Below are positions 51,725 through 61,205 of a stretch of DNA of 62,990 nt, piece after piece. A program made the position numbers and the translations under genes. Below the pieces are notes generated by a model that saw only the letters and a list, made by a program, of their open reading frames with translations, had not been told where the DNA came from and did not search any database. Origin of the DNA: Alphaproteobacteria bacterium (lineage in GTDB: Bacteria > Pseudomonadota > Alphaproteobacteria > Caulobacterales > Aquidulcibacteraceae); contig JAGWZH010000006.1 in NCBI GenBank assembly GCA_018971945.1, positions 1-62,990 on the forward strand. The letters run 5' to 3'. Position 1 is the first letter of the stretch; every line of letters begins with the position of its first letter.

Positions 51725-54697
51725 TCAGGCGAAGGCCTCGCTCAGAATTTCCTCGAGTTCTTTTGTGTGTTTGCTCATCAGCCCGGCGGCGGTGGAGGCG
51801 CTGGCGGACCGGCCGACATAGCGGGCGCGCTTGGCTCTGGTCTCCACCTTCTCCAGGGTCAGCTCAATCCAGGGGTCGACAAAAGTCCATCCGCCCATGT
51901 TCTTGGGCTCTTCCTGGCACCACACGAGTTCAGCGTTGGGGAAGCGCTTTAACTCCCCAGACACCGACCTCATGGGCCAGGGATAAAACTGCTCCAGGCG
52001 CAGAAGATAGACATCGTCTACCCCGCGTCTTTCGCGCTCGTCGAGAAGGTCGAAATAGACTTTGCCCGAGCACAGAATGACCCGGCGGATCTTGTCATCT
52101 GGCTTCAAGGCGACGCTGGTGAGGCCCGCATTGAGTTGGGCGTCATCCCACAGAACGCGATGGAAAGACGAGCCCTCGGCCATTTCGCCCAGTGTGGACA
52201 CGCATTTTTTGTGACGCAGCAGAGATTTCGGCGTCATGATCACCAAAGGCTTGCGGAAGCTGCGGTGAAGCTGGCGGCGCAGGATGTGGAAATAATTCGC
52301 CGGCGTGGTGCAATTGGCGACCTGGATATTGTCCTCCGCGCACTGCTGCAGGAACCGCTCCAGCCGCGCAGACGAATGCTCCGGACCCTGGCCTTCATAG
52401 CCATGGGGCAAAAGCATCACGAGGCCTGACATGCGCAGCCATTTGCGTTCGCCGGAGGAGATGAACTGGTCAATGACCACCTGGGCCCCGTTTACGAAAT
52501 CCCCGAACTGGGCCTCCCACAGGGTCAAGGTCTTCGGCGCAGCCAAGGAATAGCCATACTCGAAACCAAGGACCGCCTCTTCGGAAAGAAGCGAATCGAT
52601 GACTTCGTAGTGCGCTTGGCCATGCCAAAGATTGTTCAAGGGAGTGTAGCGCTTCTCATTGGACTGATCGACGAAATGAGAGTGCCGTTGGCTAAAGGTG
52701 CCGCGACAGCTGTCTTGGCCCGACAGGCGGACCGGATAGCCCTCGTCCAGGAGGGAAGCGAACGCGAGATGCTCGGCGAGGGCCCAGTCGATCCCTGAGC
52801 CTGTGTCGATGGCCTTGGCGCGGCCTTCGACGACGCGGCGCAAGGTGCGGTGCATATCGACGCCTGCCGGGGCCTGGGTGATGGCGGCTCCTAGACGCTT
52901 GAGCTTCTCCAAAGGAACGCCCGTGTCGCCGCGGCGTTCCTCGCCGTCAGGGGCGGTGGAGAGGCCCGTCCAGACGCCGTCAAGCCAGTCGGCCCGGTTG
53001 GCCTTGTAGTTCTTGCCCTGGTCGAACTCGAGATCGAGAAAGGCCTCGAATTCTTTGATCCAGCCCTGCAGGTCGCTTTCAGAGATGACGCCCTCAGCGA
53101 CGAGGCGCCGAGCATAGATCTCGCGGGTGGAGGGTTGACCGCTGATTATTTTGTACATCAGCGGCTGGGTGAAACTCGGATCGTCGCCCTCATTATGGCC
53201 GAAGCGGCGGTAACAGAACATGTCGATGACGACGTCTTTGCCGAACTTCTGGCGGTATTCGGTCGCAACCTTGGCTGCGAAAACCACGGCCTCGGGATCG
53301 TCGCCATTGACGTGGAAGATCGGCGCCTGAACCATCAGGGCGACGTCAGAGGGATAGGGCGAGGACCGCGAATAATGCGGGCTCGTGGTGAAGCCGATCT
53401 GATTATTGACGATAAAGTGAATGGTGCCGCCGGTGCGGTAGCCCTTGAGACCCGAGAGCGCGAAGCACTCGGCCACAACGCCTTGGCCAGCGAAGGCAGC
53501 GTCGCCATGGATTAGAAGCGGCATCACGCGCGAGCGCAGCTCTTTGACATCCTCGTCGGCGGAGAATGTCTGCAAGGCCGTCTGTTTGGCGCGGACGCGA
53601 CCCAAAACGACCGGATTGACGATCTCAAGGTGGGAGGGATTGGCGGTCAAGGTGAGATGGACCTTGTTGCCGTCGAACTCCCGGTCGGAGGACGCGCCAA
53701 GGTGATATTTGACGTCGCCGGAGCCCATCACGTCGTCGGGGGTGGCCGAGCCCCCCTGGAATTCGTGGAAAATGACCCGATAGGGCTTGCCCATCACCGC
53801 CGCGAGAACATTGAGGCGGCCACGATGGGCCATGCCGAACACGATTTCCTCAACGCCGAGGGCGCCTCCGCGCTTGATGACCTGCTCAAGAGCCGGAAGC
53901 ATGGCCTCGCCGCCGTCCAGGCCGAAACGCTTGGTGCCAGGATAGCGCTTGTGCAAGAAGCGCTCAAACGTCTCGCCTTCGATGAGCTTGCGGGCAATCG
54001 CCCTTTTTCCGTCCACCGTAAAGGCGATTTCCTTGTCAGGTCCCTCGATGCGCTCCTGCAGCCAGGCTTTCTCGGCCTGGTCGGTAATGTGCATGAACTC
54101 CACGCCCACCGTGGAGCAATAGGTGCGCTTCAGAATGTCGAGCATCTGGCGCACGGTGGCGTTTTCCAGCCCGAGGACCTTGTCGATAAAGATCGGGCGG
54201 TCCCAGTCCTGCGGGGTGAAACCATAGGAGGCAGGATCGAGTTCTGGATGGGCGTCGGTCTCGCGCAAGCCCAAAGGATCGAGATTGGCGGCCAGATGCC
54301 CGCGCGTCCGGTATGCGCGGATCATCATCAGGGCGCGCACGCTGTCGCGGGCGGCGGCCTGAACGTCCTTGACGCTGGCTTTGGGCAGACGGGCCTGAAG
54401 CTTGCGTTCGAAAGTATCGGTCAGGGCCGCCCAATTGCCGTCCAGGAGAGCGGTGGCCTCGGTGGCGCGAGGCAAAGCGAGGTCGGGGCGATACCAGCTT
54501 GGACCATCGATCTTGGCCCGCACCAGGTCCGGACTGTCGCGGAGATCTTCGAAAAAGGCGCGCCAAGCCGGGTCGACGCTCATCGGGTCGTCCACATAGC
54601 GGGCGTGCATCTCTTCGACGAACAAAGCGTTGGCGCCAGAGAGAAAGCTGGTTTCCAGAAGAGCAGCGTTGGGAAGGCTTCGGCCGTCGTCCGCCAT
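51725..54697 (-). CDS. sucA: 2-oxoglutarate dehydrogenase E1 component
   Basis: Thiamine-diphosphate enzyme of the TCA cycle that decarboxylates 2-oxoglutarate. The 990-residue protein has the FLSGANALFVEEMHARYVDDP start, the GMAHRGRLNVL ThDP region, GDAAFAGQG and FGHNEGDDPSFTQP (metal-binding) motifs, and the C-terminal CQEEPKNMGGW block. The ATG at 54697 lacks a strong ribosome-binding site. It is followed by sucB; sucD lies 323 bp upstream. Confidence 0.98.
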   Translation of the reverse strand: MADDGRSLPNAALLETSFLSGANALFVEEMHARYVDDPMSVDPAWRAFFEDLRDSPDLVRAKIDGPSWYRPDLALPRATEATALLDGNWAALTDTFERKLQARLPKASVKDVQAAARDSVRALMMIRAYRTRGHLAANLDPLGLRETDAHPELDPASYGFTPQDWDRPIFIDKVLGLENATVRQMLDILKRTYCSTVGVEFMHITDQAEKAWLQERIEGPDKEIAFTVDGKRAIARKLIEGETFERFLHKRYPGTKRFGLDGGEAMLPALEQVIKRGGALGVEEIVFGMAHRGRLNVLAAVMGKPYRVIFHEFQGGSATPDDVMGSGDVKYHLGASSDREFDGNKVHLTLTANPSHLEIVNPVVLGRVRAKQTALQTFSADEDVKELRSRVMPLLIHGDAAFAGQGVVAECFALSGLKGYRTGGTIHFIVNNQIGFTTSPHYSRSSPYPSDVALMVQAPIFHVNGDDPEAVVFAAKVATEYRQKFGKDVVIDMFCYRRFGHNEGDDPSFTQPLMYKIISGQPSTREIYARRLVAEGVISESDLQGWIKEFEAFLDLEFDQGKNYKANRADWLDGVWTGLSTAPDGEERRGDTGVPLEKLKRLGAAITQAPAGVDMHRTLRRVVEGRAKAIDTGSGIDWALAEHLAFASLLDEGYPVRLSGQDSCRGTFSQRHSHFVDQSNEKRYTPLNNLWHGQAHYEVIDSLLSEEAVLGFEYGYSLAAPKTLTLWEAQFGDFVNGAQVVIDQFISSGERKWLRMSGLVMLLPHGYEGQGPEHSSARLERFLQQCAEDNIQVANCTTPANYFHILRRQLHRSFRKPLVIMTPKSLLRHKKCVSTLGEMAEGSSFHRVLWDDAQLNAGLTSVALKPDDKIRRVILCSGKVYFDLLDERERRGVDDVYLLRLEQFYPWPMRSVSGELKRFPNAELVWCQEEPKNMGGWTFVDPWIELTLEKVETRAKRARYVGRSASASTAAGLMSKHTKELEEILSEAFA

Positions 54698-55020
54698 GGC
54701 GATTATGGTCCTGATGGGATCGAAAAAAGAGGTCGCCCCGATATAGGGCCTCAGCGTTAATCCCGCATCTCATAACGAGGTGCGCGGGCGGGGTGAACCC
54801 CCGAAAGCGCAGAGAAGGCGTCCGTCGCCGCGCTGTGCTTGGCGCCCGTTGGCGCCCCGGGTCGCCGCCGGGCGCGGGCCTCAGCCTAGCGGGCGCTTAG
54901 GCCCAATCGTCTCACCCGGCCCTGAGGACGCCGCGCGCTTTAGCGCAGCGCCTGATCATGATCGACGCCGCCACGGCTGGATCCCGCTGGGCTCCCATCG
55001 CGCCTGCGCTTTCCCCCAGC
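54698..55020. other. Intergenic region between sucD and sucA
   Basis: About 323 bp on the minus-strand path from sucD to sucA, with no gene. It is GC-rich with several short C/G runs; no promoter or terminator could be assigned with confidence, though the distance suggests that sucA has its own promoter. Confidence 0.5.
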
Positions 55021-55905
55021 TTAGGCTTTCAGGAGCTCCGCCATAGTCTTGCCAAGGGCGGCTGGGTGAGGCGCGACTTTGACGCCGGCGGCTTCCATGG
55101 CCGCAATCTTACTCTCCGCGTCGCCCTTTCCCCCCGAAATGATGGCTCCGGCGTGGCCCATGCGGCGGCCCGGGGGGGCGGTGCGGCCTGCGATGAAGCC
55201 GACCATCGGCTTTTTGCGGCCCTTCCTCGCCTCATCGGCAAGGAATTGTGCGGCGTCTTCTTCCGCCGAACCGCCGATTTCGCCGATCATAATGATCGCG
55301 TGGGTTTCAGGGTCGGCCAAAAACATGTCCAGGACATCGATGAACTCGGTGCCTTTGACCGGATCGCCGCCAATCCCTACGGCGGTGGACTGGCCAAGGC
55401 CCTCAGTGGTGGTTTGGAACACTGCCTCATAGGTGAGTGTGCCCGACCGGGAGACAATCCCGACATGGCCCTTCTGGAAGATCGAGCCAGGCATGATGCC
55501 GATCTTGCACTCGTTAGGCGTCAGAACGCCCGGGCAATTGGGTCCGATCAGGCGGGACTTGGACCTCGCCAGCCTGGCTTTGACCCGGACCATGTCCATG
55601 ACCGGGATGCCCTCGGTGATGCAGATGATGAGCGGGATCTCAGCGTCGATGGCCTCCTCAATCGCGGCGGCCGCCCCTGGCGGGGGCACATAGATCGCTG
55701 TGGCGTCCGCGCCCACAGCGGCCTTGGCTTCGGCGACGCTGTTGAAGACAGGCAGACCAAGATGGGAGGAGCCGCCTTTTCCCGGGGACACGCCGCCGGT
55801 CATAAGCGTGCCATAGGCGATGGCCTGCTCGGAATGAAACGTGCCGTTCTTGCCCGTAAAGCCCTGGCAAATGACGCGGGTGTCTTTGTTCACCAAAATC
55901 GACAT
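55021..55905 (-). CDS. sucD: Succinate-CoA ligase, alpha subunit
   Basis: Alpha subunit (294 residues) of succinyl-CoA synthetase. CoA-binding Rossmann part [19 protein letters not shown], the ligand block [23 protein letters not shown], and the phosphohistidine site [17 protein letters not shown] are all present. The beta-subunit gene sucC, normally immediately upstream, is not here: the next upstream gene is a divergent glycosyltransferase. Confidence 0.97.
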   Translation of the reverse strand: MSILVNKDTRVICQGFTGKNGTFHSEQAIAYGTLMTGGVSPGKGGSSHLGLPVFNSVAEAKAAVGADATAIYVPPPGAAAAIEEAIDAEIPLIICITEGIPVMDMVRVKARLARSKSRLIGPNCPGVLTPNECKIGIMPGSIFQKGHVGIVSRSGTLTYEAVFQTTTEGLGQSTAVGIGGDPVKGTEFIDVLDMFLADPETHAIIMIGEIGGSAEEDAAQFLADEARKGRKKPMVGFIAGRTAPPGRRMGHAGAIISGGKGDAESKIAAMEAAGVKVAPHPAALGKTMAELLKA

Positions 55906-56111
55906 CGGGCCCCTCGGTTTTTCCGTTCACGCACGGATCAGCGGTCTCGGGCTGCTCTTAGAGCGGCTTGTGCGCGGATGCAAATCCCCCCACGGGCGCT
56001 CGCTTGCTCATAACCCCCTCCTTACCGCGAAGGGGCTGGACACTCCTGGCGCGGGGCGCCACTGAAAGGATATCGGAGACCCGATAAGACCAGGACAAGG
56101 CGCACCCTCCT

Positions 56112-57086
56112 ATGGCGGAGCCCGGCCAACGCGTTGCGATCGTTTTCAGTTGCGACCTTGGGTATCTGTTCCCCTCTCTCGTCGTGGGAAAACAGGCGGT
56201 CGACAACGCCCCGCTGGGCGTTGATGTGCGGCTGATCCTGGACGCGGACTCCCTTCCCGACAGCACAGTGGAACGGATATTTCAGGAGACCGGGGTGCGC
56301 GTCAGTTTGGCCGGCCCCGCCGTGCGCGCGCAGATCGCTTCGGTGCGGCCGCATGACTCGGTCGTCACCGGGAGCTATCTCAGCCGAAGCGCGCTTTTGC
56401 GTCTGTTCTTGCCGGAATTTTTGGGCGACGCCTATGATCGGATCCTCTATCTGGACGGGGACATGCAGGTCCTCAAGCCGCTCGCGCCCTTGTTCGCGAT
56501 CCCTGCGCCCGCAGGGCATTTCTTGGTGGTGAAGGACTGGGTGGCGCTGCACGCGTCGCCGGACATGCCCGGCCATGAGCGGGAACGGGCCCACCTGACT
56601 TCCTTGGGACTGCCGGAAAAACATTGGGGCGGTTATTTCAATTCCGGCATGATGCTCGGCGACCTCGCGGCCTGGCGGTCGGTCGCTGCGCCAGCGCTCG
56701 CCTTCTACCAGCGCTACCCGGAGCGTTGCCTCTATTTCGATCAGTGCGCCTTAAACGCGGTGGCTTACGATCGGATCAAGCACGTGTCGGCACGATGGAA
56801 CTTCTTGCGCTCGCATATGACGCTCCCCGACTATCGCGCCCTCGACCCTGCGATCATCCATTTCGCCTCGCGGCCCAAACCATGGGACGGCGGGATCGCG
56901 CCCTGGGGACCCGCGATGTTTCAGCCTTATGCGGCGATGGCGAAGCGGCTGGAGGGACTCGGTCTGCCTTGGCGACGCCAGCCCTGGTACAGGATGATCG
57001 GCTATGATCTGCGGCAGCGGCTCAGCGCGCTGACCGCGGATCGAGACTACCAGCGGCGTCTTGGCGCGCTACTGGCGGCCGATTAA
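56112..57086 (+). CDS. Family 8 glycosyltransferase
   Basis: A 324-residue GT-A enzyme of the LgtC/RfaI type. The donor-binding DRILYLDGDMQVLKPL block holds the metal-binding DxD, preceded by SRSALLRLFLPE; the later GGYFNSGMMLGDL and FDQCALNAVAYDRI blocks and IIHFASRPKPW are also characteristic of GT8. Likely uses UDP-galactose or UDP-glucose in LPS or polysaccharide synthesis; acceptor unknown. It is divergent from sucD. Confidence 0.9.
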   Translation: MAEPGQRVAIVFSCDLGYLFPSLVVGKQAVDNAPLGVDVRLILDADSLPDSTVERIFQETGVRVSLAGPAVRAQIASVRPHDSVVTGSYLSRSALLRLFLPEFLGDAYDRILYLDGDMQVLKPLAPLFAIPAPAGHFLVVKDWVALHASPDMPGHERERAHLTSLGLPEKHWGGYFNSGMMLGDLAAWRSVAAPALAFYQRYPERCLYFDQCALNAVAYDRIKHVSARWNFLRSHMTLPDYRALDPAIIHFASRPKPWDGGIAPWGPAMFQPYAAMAKRLEGLGLPWRRQPWYRMIGYDLRQRLSALTADRDYQRRLGALLAAD

Positions 57087-57157
57087 ACTCCGACCGGCGT
57101 CTTGCATCCTCGCAAGGCCCGTGGGACCCTCCCCAAAGTCCCGCTGAAAGAGCGACG

Positions 57158-57862
57158 ATGAACCTCAAGAAGGCTTTGATCATTCTGGGCGCGCTGGCGC
57201 TGTCGTCCTGCGGGACAACCAGCCACGTCGAGTCCTTGCGGGGGGGACCGCCGCCGCCAGCGAACGCCACGATCATCGTGGCGGCGCCGGACATCCAGCT
57301 TTCGATCCTGACAGCGGCCGGCACGCTGCAGCCCCGGTCTGACTGGACCCAGCAGGCGAGCGCGCATGTGGCCGCGAGCATCGCGGAGCGTCTCCAACAA
57401 GAAGGCCATAGAGCGGTGGCGTTTGAGCCTGACGACGCCATGCAGGGCCGTTCAGGACAAGTGCTGCGGCTCCACGAGGCCGTGGCGCAGAGTATTCTTC
57501 TGGTTCACTATACGCCTTTCATGCCGCTGCCCACCAAACGCGATGATTTCGCGTGGTCTTTGGGAGAAGGCGCCCAGGAGATCGCGGCGAACTCCGACGC
57601 GCCCGACGCGCGTTACGCTCTTTTCCTTTATGCGCGCGGCTCCTACGCCAGCGGCGGGCGGATTGCGGCCGTGGCGGTCGGCGCCGCGCTGGGCGTGGGG
57701 GTGACGATGGGCGGGCAGGACCTTTTCGCGTCGCTCGTCGATCTTTCGAGCGGCGACATTGTTTGGTTCAATGTGGCCCGTGCGGGCGTCAACGCGGATA
57801 TGCGGGAACCGGGGGGCGCGGCTGCATTGGTGGAGAGCCTTTTGCAGAGCGCGCCGCTTTGA
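57158..57862 (+). CDS. Lipoprotein of unknown function
   Basis: A 234-residue protein with a lipoprotein signal ending LALSSC (Cys18). The mature domain has alternating strands and helices (ANATIIVAAPDIQLSIL, ARYALFLYARGSYAS, DLFASLVDLSSGDIVWFNVARAG), with a small hydrophobic GGRIAAVAVGAALGVGV stretch. No family named with confidence. Its stop overlaps the start of the M48 protease gene. Confidence 0.7.
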   Translation: MNLKKALIILGALALSSCGTTSHVESLRGGPPPPANATIIVAAPDIQLSILTAAGTLQPRSDWTQQASAHVAASIAERLQQEGHRAVAFEPDDAMQGRSGQVLRLHEAVAQSILLVHYTPFMPLPTKRDDFAWSLGEGAQEIAANSDAPDARYALFLYARGSYASGGRIAAVAVGAALGVGVTMGGQDLFASLVDLSSGDIVWFNVARAGVNADMREPGGAAALVESLLQSAPL

Positions 57863-59127
57863 CTGCACGGCTTCTCGCCGTCGCGCTGGCGGTCATGCTG
57901 GCTTCAGGCGAGGTCGCCCTTGCGCAGACGCCAATAGCGGGGCCGACCCCGGGCGCAAGCGGCCCCTCCCCTCCTCCCGTGGTCTCGGCCCGGCCAACAG
58001 CGCCGGAGGAAGCCGGTCTTTGGGATCTCGCCGACGAGAGCGAGAGAGACGCCCGCAACGCCGCAGAGCTCAATACCGACCCGGCGCTCAACGCCTATCT
58101 GCGCGACCTGGCGTGTCGGGTGGCGGCAGGGCGTTGCGCGGAAATCCGGCTTTACGTCATGAATCGTCCGTTCTTCAACGCGATGATGGCGCCGAACGGC
58201 TACACAGAAATCTGGTCCGGCCTCTTGTTACGGGCGGACAACGAGGCGGAGGCCGCCTTCGTCATCGGACACGAGATCGGCCACTTCACCGAACAGCACT
58301 CGATCGTGATGCAGGACGTGATCCAAGATCGGATGACCGCGGCGATGGTGGCTGGGATGGTGCTGGGAGCGGCGGCAGCTGGCGCTGCGGTCAATTCGCC
58401 CAATTCCGTCGGCGCCATCTCAGACGCCGCCAGCACTTTGTCGAATATCGTCTATCTGGGGACGATCGCCTCAGTGTTCGGGTTCTCAAGGGACATGGAG
58501 GATGACGCTGATCGGCTTGGGTTCGAAAGAGCCATCGAGGCAGGCTATGATCCCAGGGCGGGCGCGGATTTGTGGCGGTCGCTGGTGGAGGAGACGCAGG
58601 CCTCGGACAATCCGCGGACGCGGCGCAGCATCACCCGGGGGTCGATTTTCTCCACCCACCCGGTCACAGGGGACCGGATTGCGCGGCTAGACCAGATGGC
58701 GGCGGAGCGCGGGGCTTCCGGCGCGCTTCATCAGGAGCGGTATCGCGCGGCGATCCGGCCGTTCCTCGGACGGTGGCTCAGGGATGACCTGCGGCGGCGA
58801 GATTATGGACAGAGCCTGTTTTTGATCGCCCGGCTCGGTCGGCGCGGAGAAGATCTGGGCGTTCTGCGCTATTATGAGGGCGAGGCCTATCGGCTGCGGC
58901 GAGGGGAAGGCGATCTGGCCAGGGCGCAGGAGGCTTACGCTGCTGCCCTCTTCCATCCGGACGCGCCCGCCGAAGCGCATCGCGAACACGGCACGGCGCT
59001 TCTGCGCACAGGCGATCGGGCTGGCGCGGTGGCCGCTTATGAGACTTATCTGGCCCTTGCGCCCGGGGCGCTCGATCGGGCCCTGGTTGAACAGGACATC
59101 GCCGCGTTGCGGGCGGCGCAGCCTTAA
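57859..59127 (+). CDS. Periplasmic M48 metalloprotease with TPR tail (BepA-like)
   Basis: A 422-residue exported zinc protease. The signal peptide ARLLAVALAVMLASGEVALA is followed by the zinc site H138-E139-x-x-H142 (GHEIGHFTEQHS), a hydrophobic Ala-rich loop and the third-ligand EDDADRLGFE block; the C-terminal part has TPR-like helices (LARAQEAYAAALFHPDAPAEAHREHGTALL). TTG 57859 overlaps the upstream stop (TTGA); ATG 57895 is possible but would cut the signal. Such proteases control outer-membrane protein quality. Confidence 0.85.
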   Translation: MTARLLAVALAVMLASGEVALAQTPIAGPTPGASGPSPPPVVSARPTAPEEAGLWDLADESERDARNAAELNTDPALNAYLRDLACRVAAGRCAEIRLYVMNRPFFNAMMAPNGYTEIWSGLLLRADNEAEAAFVIGHEIGHFTEQHSIVMQDVIQDRMTAAMVAGMVLGAAAAGAAVNSPNSVGAISDAASTLSNIVYLGTIASVFGFSRDMEDDADRLGFERAIEAGYDPRAGADLWRSLVEETQASDNPRTRRSITRGSIFSTHPVTGDRIARLDQMAAERGASGALHQERYRAAIRPFLGRWLRDDLRRRDYGQSLFLIARLGRRGEDLGVLRYYEGEAYRLRRGEGDLARAQEAYAAALFHPDAPAEAHREHGTALLRTGDRAGAVAAYETYLALAPGALDRALVEQDIAALRAAQP

Positions 59128-59137
59128 GAGGGAGAGG

Positions 59138-59827
59138 ATGAGCCTATTCCAACCCGTTCGGGCGGCCGCCCTGGTCTTCGCTTTTCTCGGCCTCTCATTC
59201 CTCGGGGGATGCGCTGGAGGGGTGACCGCAGCGGGACCCGGAGCCTATGAGGCAGGAGAAGCCTATCAAGTCAATTTGGGGCGGCGCTGGAGCGATATCA
59301 GCGGAGTCACGCCGGGACGGCCTTCCAATGTGCGGCTTCTCACCATCGACGGGCCGCTCTTGAACCGGCTCTATCTGGCGCACGACATCAAACCCAAAGC
59401 GGGACTGATCCGGCCGTCCACACGCGATGAAACAGCGCCCGTTTACCGGGCGGACATGACCGGCCGTGAGCTGGTGGAGTTCGTGGCCCAGTCGGTCGAG
59501 GCGTGGGGATATCTCAATGTGGAGACCGAGGCCCTCTTGCCGGCCCTCTTCGCAGGTCGGCCCGGGGTGGCGTTCGCCTTCGCGGCGCAGACCGAGGAAG
59601 GCCTTGACATCAGGGGCCGCGCCGCCGCGGCGGCGCAGGACGAACGGTTGCAGGCGATCATTTATCTGGCGCCTCGGGAGCACTATTACGCTCTTCATCA
59701 AGCAGAAGTCGACGCGATCTTCGCCTCCGTCCTCGGGGCGCCGAACGCTGCGCCAGCGGCGGCGGCGTCCGCCGCTGCGAAGCAAACGGCCCTGGCCCGT
59801 CAAAGCGAGGCCGCTCCGGTCAGCTGA
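59138..59827 (+). CDS. Lipoprotein of unknown function, coupled to the M48 protease
   Basis: A 229-residue protein with lipobox LSFLGGC and a strong GAGGGAGAGG just before ATG 59138, ten bases after the protease stop. The mature part (NLGRRWSDISGVTPGRPSNVRLLTIDGPLLNRLYL, then ELVEFVAQSVEAWGYLNVETEAL and a C-terminal Ala-rich tail) does not match a family that I know. Gene order suggests it works with the protease. Confidence 0.7.
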   Translation: MSLFQPVRAAALVFAFLGLSFLGGCAGGVTAAGPGAYEAGEAYQVNLGRRWSDISGVTPGRPSNVRLLTIDGPLLNRLYLAHDIKPKAGLIRPSTRDETAPVYRADMTGRELVEFVAQSVEAWGYLNVETEALLPALFAGRPGVAFAFAAQTEEGLDIRGRAAAAAQDERLQAIIYLAPREHYYALHQAEVDAIFASVLGAPNAAPAAAASAAAKQTALARQSEAAPVS

Positions 59828-60268
59828 TCACCACGCGCCGACATTGGGCATAGAAGCCCAGGGCTCTGCGGGGGCCTTGGGCCCGCCTTTCTGCAGGAGC
59901 TCGATCGAGACGCCATCGGGGCTGCGGACGAAGGCCATGCGGCCGTCGCGCGGGGGACGATTGATGGTCACCCCGCCTTGCAAAAGGCGTTCGCAGGCGG
60001 CGTAGATGTCCTCGACCTCATAAGCCAAATGGCCAAAATTGCGCCCGCCGCCGTAGTCTTCCCGATCCCAATTATAGGTCAGCTCCACCTCCGGCGCCCT
60101 GGCGGCGTCGCTGGCCGCCCGGTCGCCTGCGGCGCGCAGAAAAACCAGGGTGAAACGGCCAGCCTCATTGTCGTAGCGACGGACCTCCTCAAGCCCGAGC
60201 TTGTCGCAGTAGAACTCAAGAGCGGCGGTGAGGTCCTTCACACGGACCATGGCATGGAGAAAACGCAT
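59828..60268 (-). CDS. gloA: Glyoxalase I-like (VOC) protein
   Basis: A 146-residue vicinal-oxygen-chelate protein matching lactoylglutathione lyase. The likely nickel or zinc ligands are H5 (RFLHAMVRV), Glu in EVELTYNW, His in GHLAYEV and Glu in [32 protein letters not shown] is the standard core. It converts the hemithioacetal of methylglyoxal and glutathione to lactoylglutathione. Confidence 0.9.
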   Translation of the reverse strand: MRFLHAMVRVKDLTAALEFYCDKLGLEEVRRYDNEAGRFTLVFLRAAGDRAASDAARAPEVELTYNWDREDYGGGRNFGHLAYEVEDIYAACERLLQGGVTINRPPRDGRMAFVRSPDGVSIELLQKGGPKAPAEPWASMPNVGAW

Positions 60269-60340
60269 GGGGCGGACCCTCTGTTAAGACGCGAACGCGG
60301 CGACTTCCGACTGTCGAAGGTCCTGGGGCGCGCGGCAAGA

Positions 60341-60374
60341 GGGTTTGGCGCGCATAGGGGTTTGGCGCGCATGG
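60341..60374. repeat. Tandem repeat, 2 x 17 bp
   Basis: Two near-identical 17-bp units, GGGTTTGGCGCGCATAG (60341-60357) and the same with GG at its end (60358-60374), next to further GCGCG runs. It lies in the 205-bp gap between gloA and the smr-like gene. Confidence 0.75.
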
Positions 60375-60473
60375 GGCGCGCAGCGCCGAACAGAGGGCGA
60401 GGCTCGACAAGGGCTCTGTGGGACAAGAACCTGGCGGACGCTCGCTAACCCGCCCCCATCGCTCATCATGGGC

Positions 60474-61187
60474 TCAGTCGGTCCGCCTTTTAAGGAACAC
60501 ATAGAAAGCCCCTCCCCCGCCATGACGGGCATGGGCCGTGGCGTAGCCACCGACAAGGGCGCGGATCTCTGGATGCTGCAGCCATTCCGGAAAACGCTGA
60601 CGCAATACGCCCGAAGCGGTTTCGCCGGCGACACGCCGTCCCCCTTTGCCCGTCACCACCAGCACCACACAGGCTTGCGCCCGTTGCTCGGCTCTGAGGA
60701 AGGCGTGCAGGGTGCGCCAGGCTTGGTCTTGGGTGCAGCCATGCAGATCCAAGGAGGCTGCGACCTCCACCTTGCCGCGGCGAACCCGCTTTTCCGGGCC
60801 GCGGTCAGCGACAGAGGCCGGCTCAGGCCGCGCCTTGTGCGATATGGCCGCGCGGTTGGGCTTTGAAGAGAAAGCGTGGGAGGAATGCAGGTTCGGGCCA
60901 TGGATATGGGGGTTGGGGGCTGGCGTGCTGGGGGAATGGGCGCGGGGCCGCGGCGTGCGCTTTAGCGGCTTGGGACCTGTCAGGGCCTCCCCTGTCGGAC
61001 AAGGCTCTCCGCGCTCGAGTTCCGGAGGCTTTTCAAGCTCGCGCTGTTTTTCTGGCCCGGAGCGGTTTTCTGGCCCGGAGCGTTTTTCCGGCCCAACGCG
61101 GTTCTTGGGGCCAAGGGGGGAGACGCTCGCCTTTACCCTGCGCCAAAGCGCGGCCTCCTCCGCGGTAAGACCCCGAAGCTGGCGCAT
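60474..61187 (-). CDS. Smr-domain protein
   Basis: A 237-residue protein. The C-terminal Smr domain (about residues 145-235) shows LDLHGCTQDQAW, VLVVTGKGGR and HGGGGAFYVFLKR, the motifs of small MutS-related nucleases. Residues 26-49 are four consecutive six-residue repeats (GPKNRV, GPEKRS, GPENRS, GPEKQR) within a Pro/Lys-rich disordered linker that extends to about residue 140. The Tim44-like gene lies 18 bp upstream, so both are likely in one transcript. Confidence 0.9.
   Translation of the reverse strand: MRQLRGLTAEEAALWRRVKASVSPLGPKNRVGPEKRSGPENRSGPEKQRELEKPPELERGEPCPTGEALTGPKPLKRTPRPRAHSPSTPAPNPHIHGPNLHSSHAFSSKPNRAAISHKARPEPASVADRGPEKRVRRGKVEVAASLDLHGCTQDQAWRTLHAFLRAEQRAQACVVLVVTGKGGRRVAGETASGVLRQRFPEWLQHPEIRALVGGYATAHARHGGGGAFYVFLKRRTD
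61041..61112 (-). repeat. In-frame 4 x 18 bp repeat within the smr gene
   Basis: Four head-to-tail 18-bp units encode GPKNRV, GPEKRS, GPENRS and GPEKQR. The two central units are nearly identical at the DNA level, while the outer two have diverged. The unit is a multiple of three, so changes in copy number would keep the frame. Confidence 0.85.
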
Positions 61188-61205
61188 GCCTATCCCCGAT
61201 CGCGC

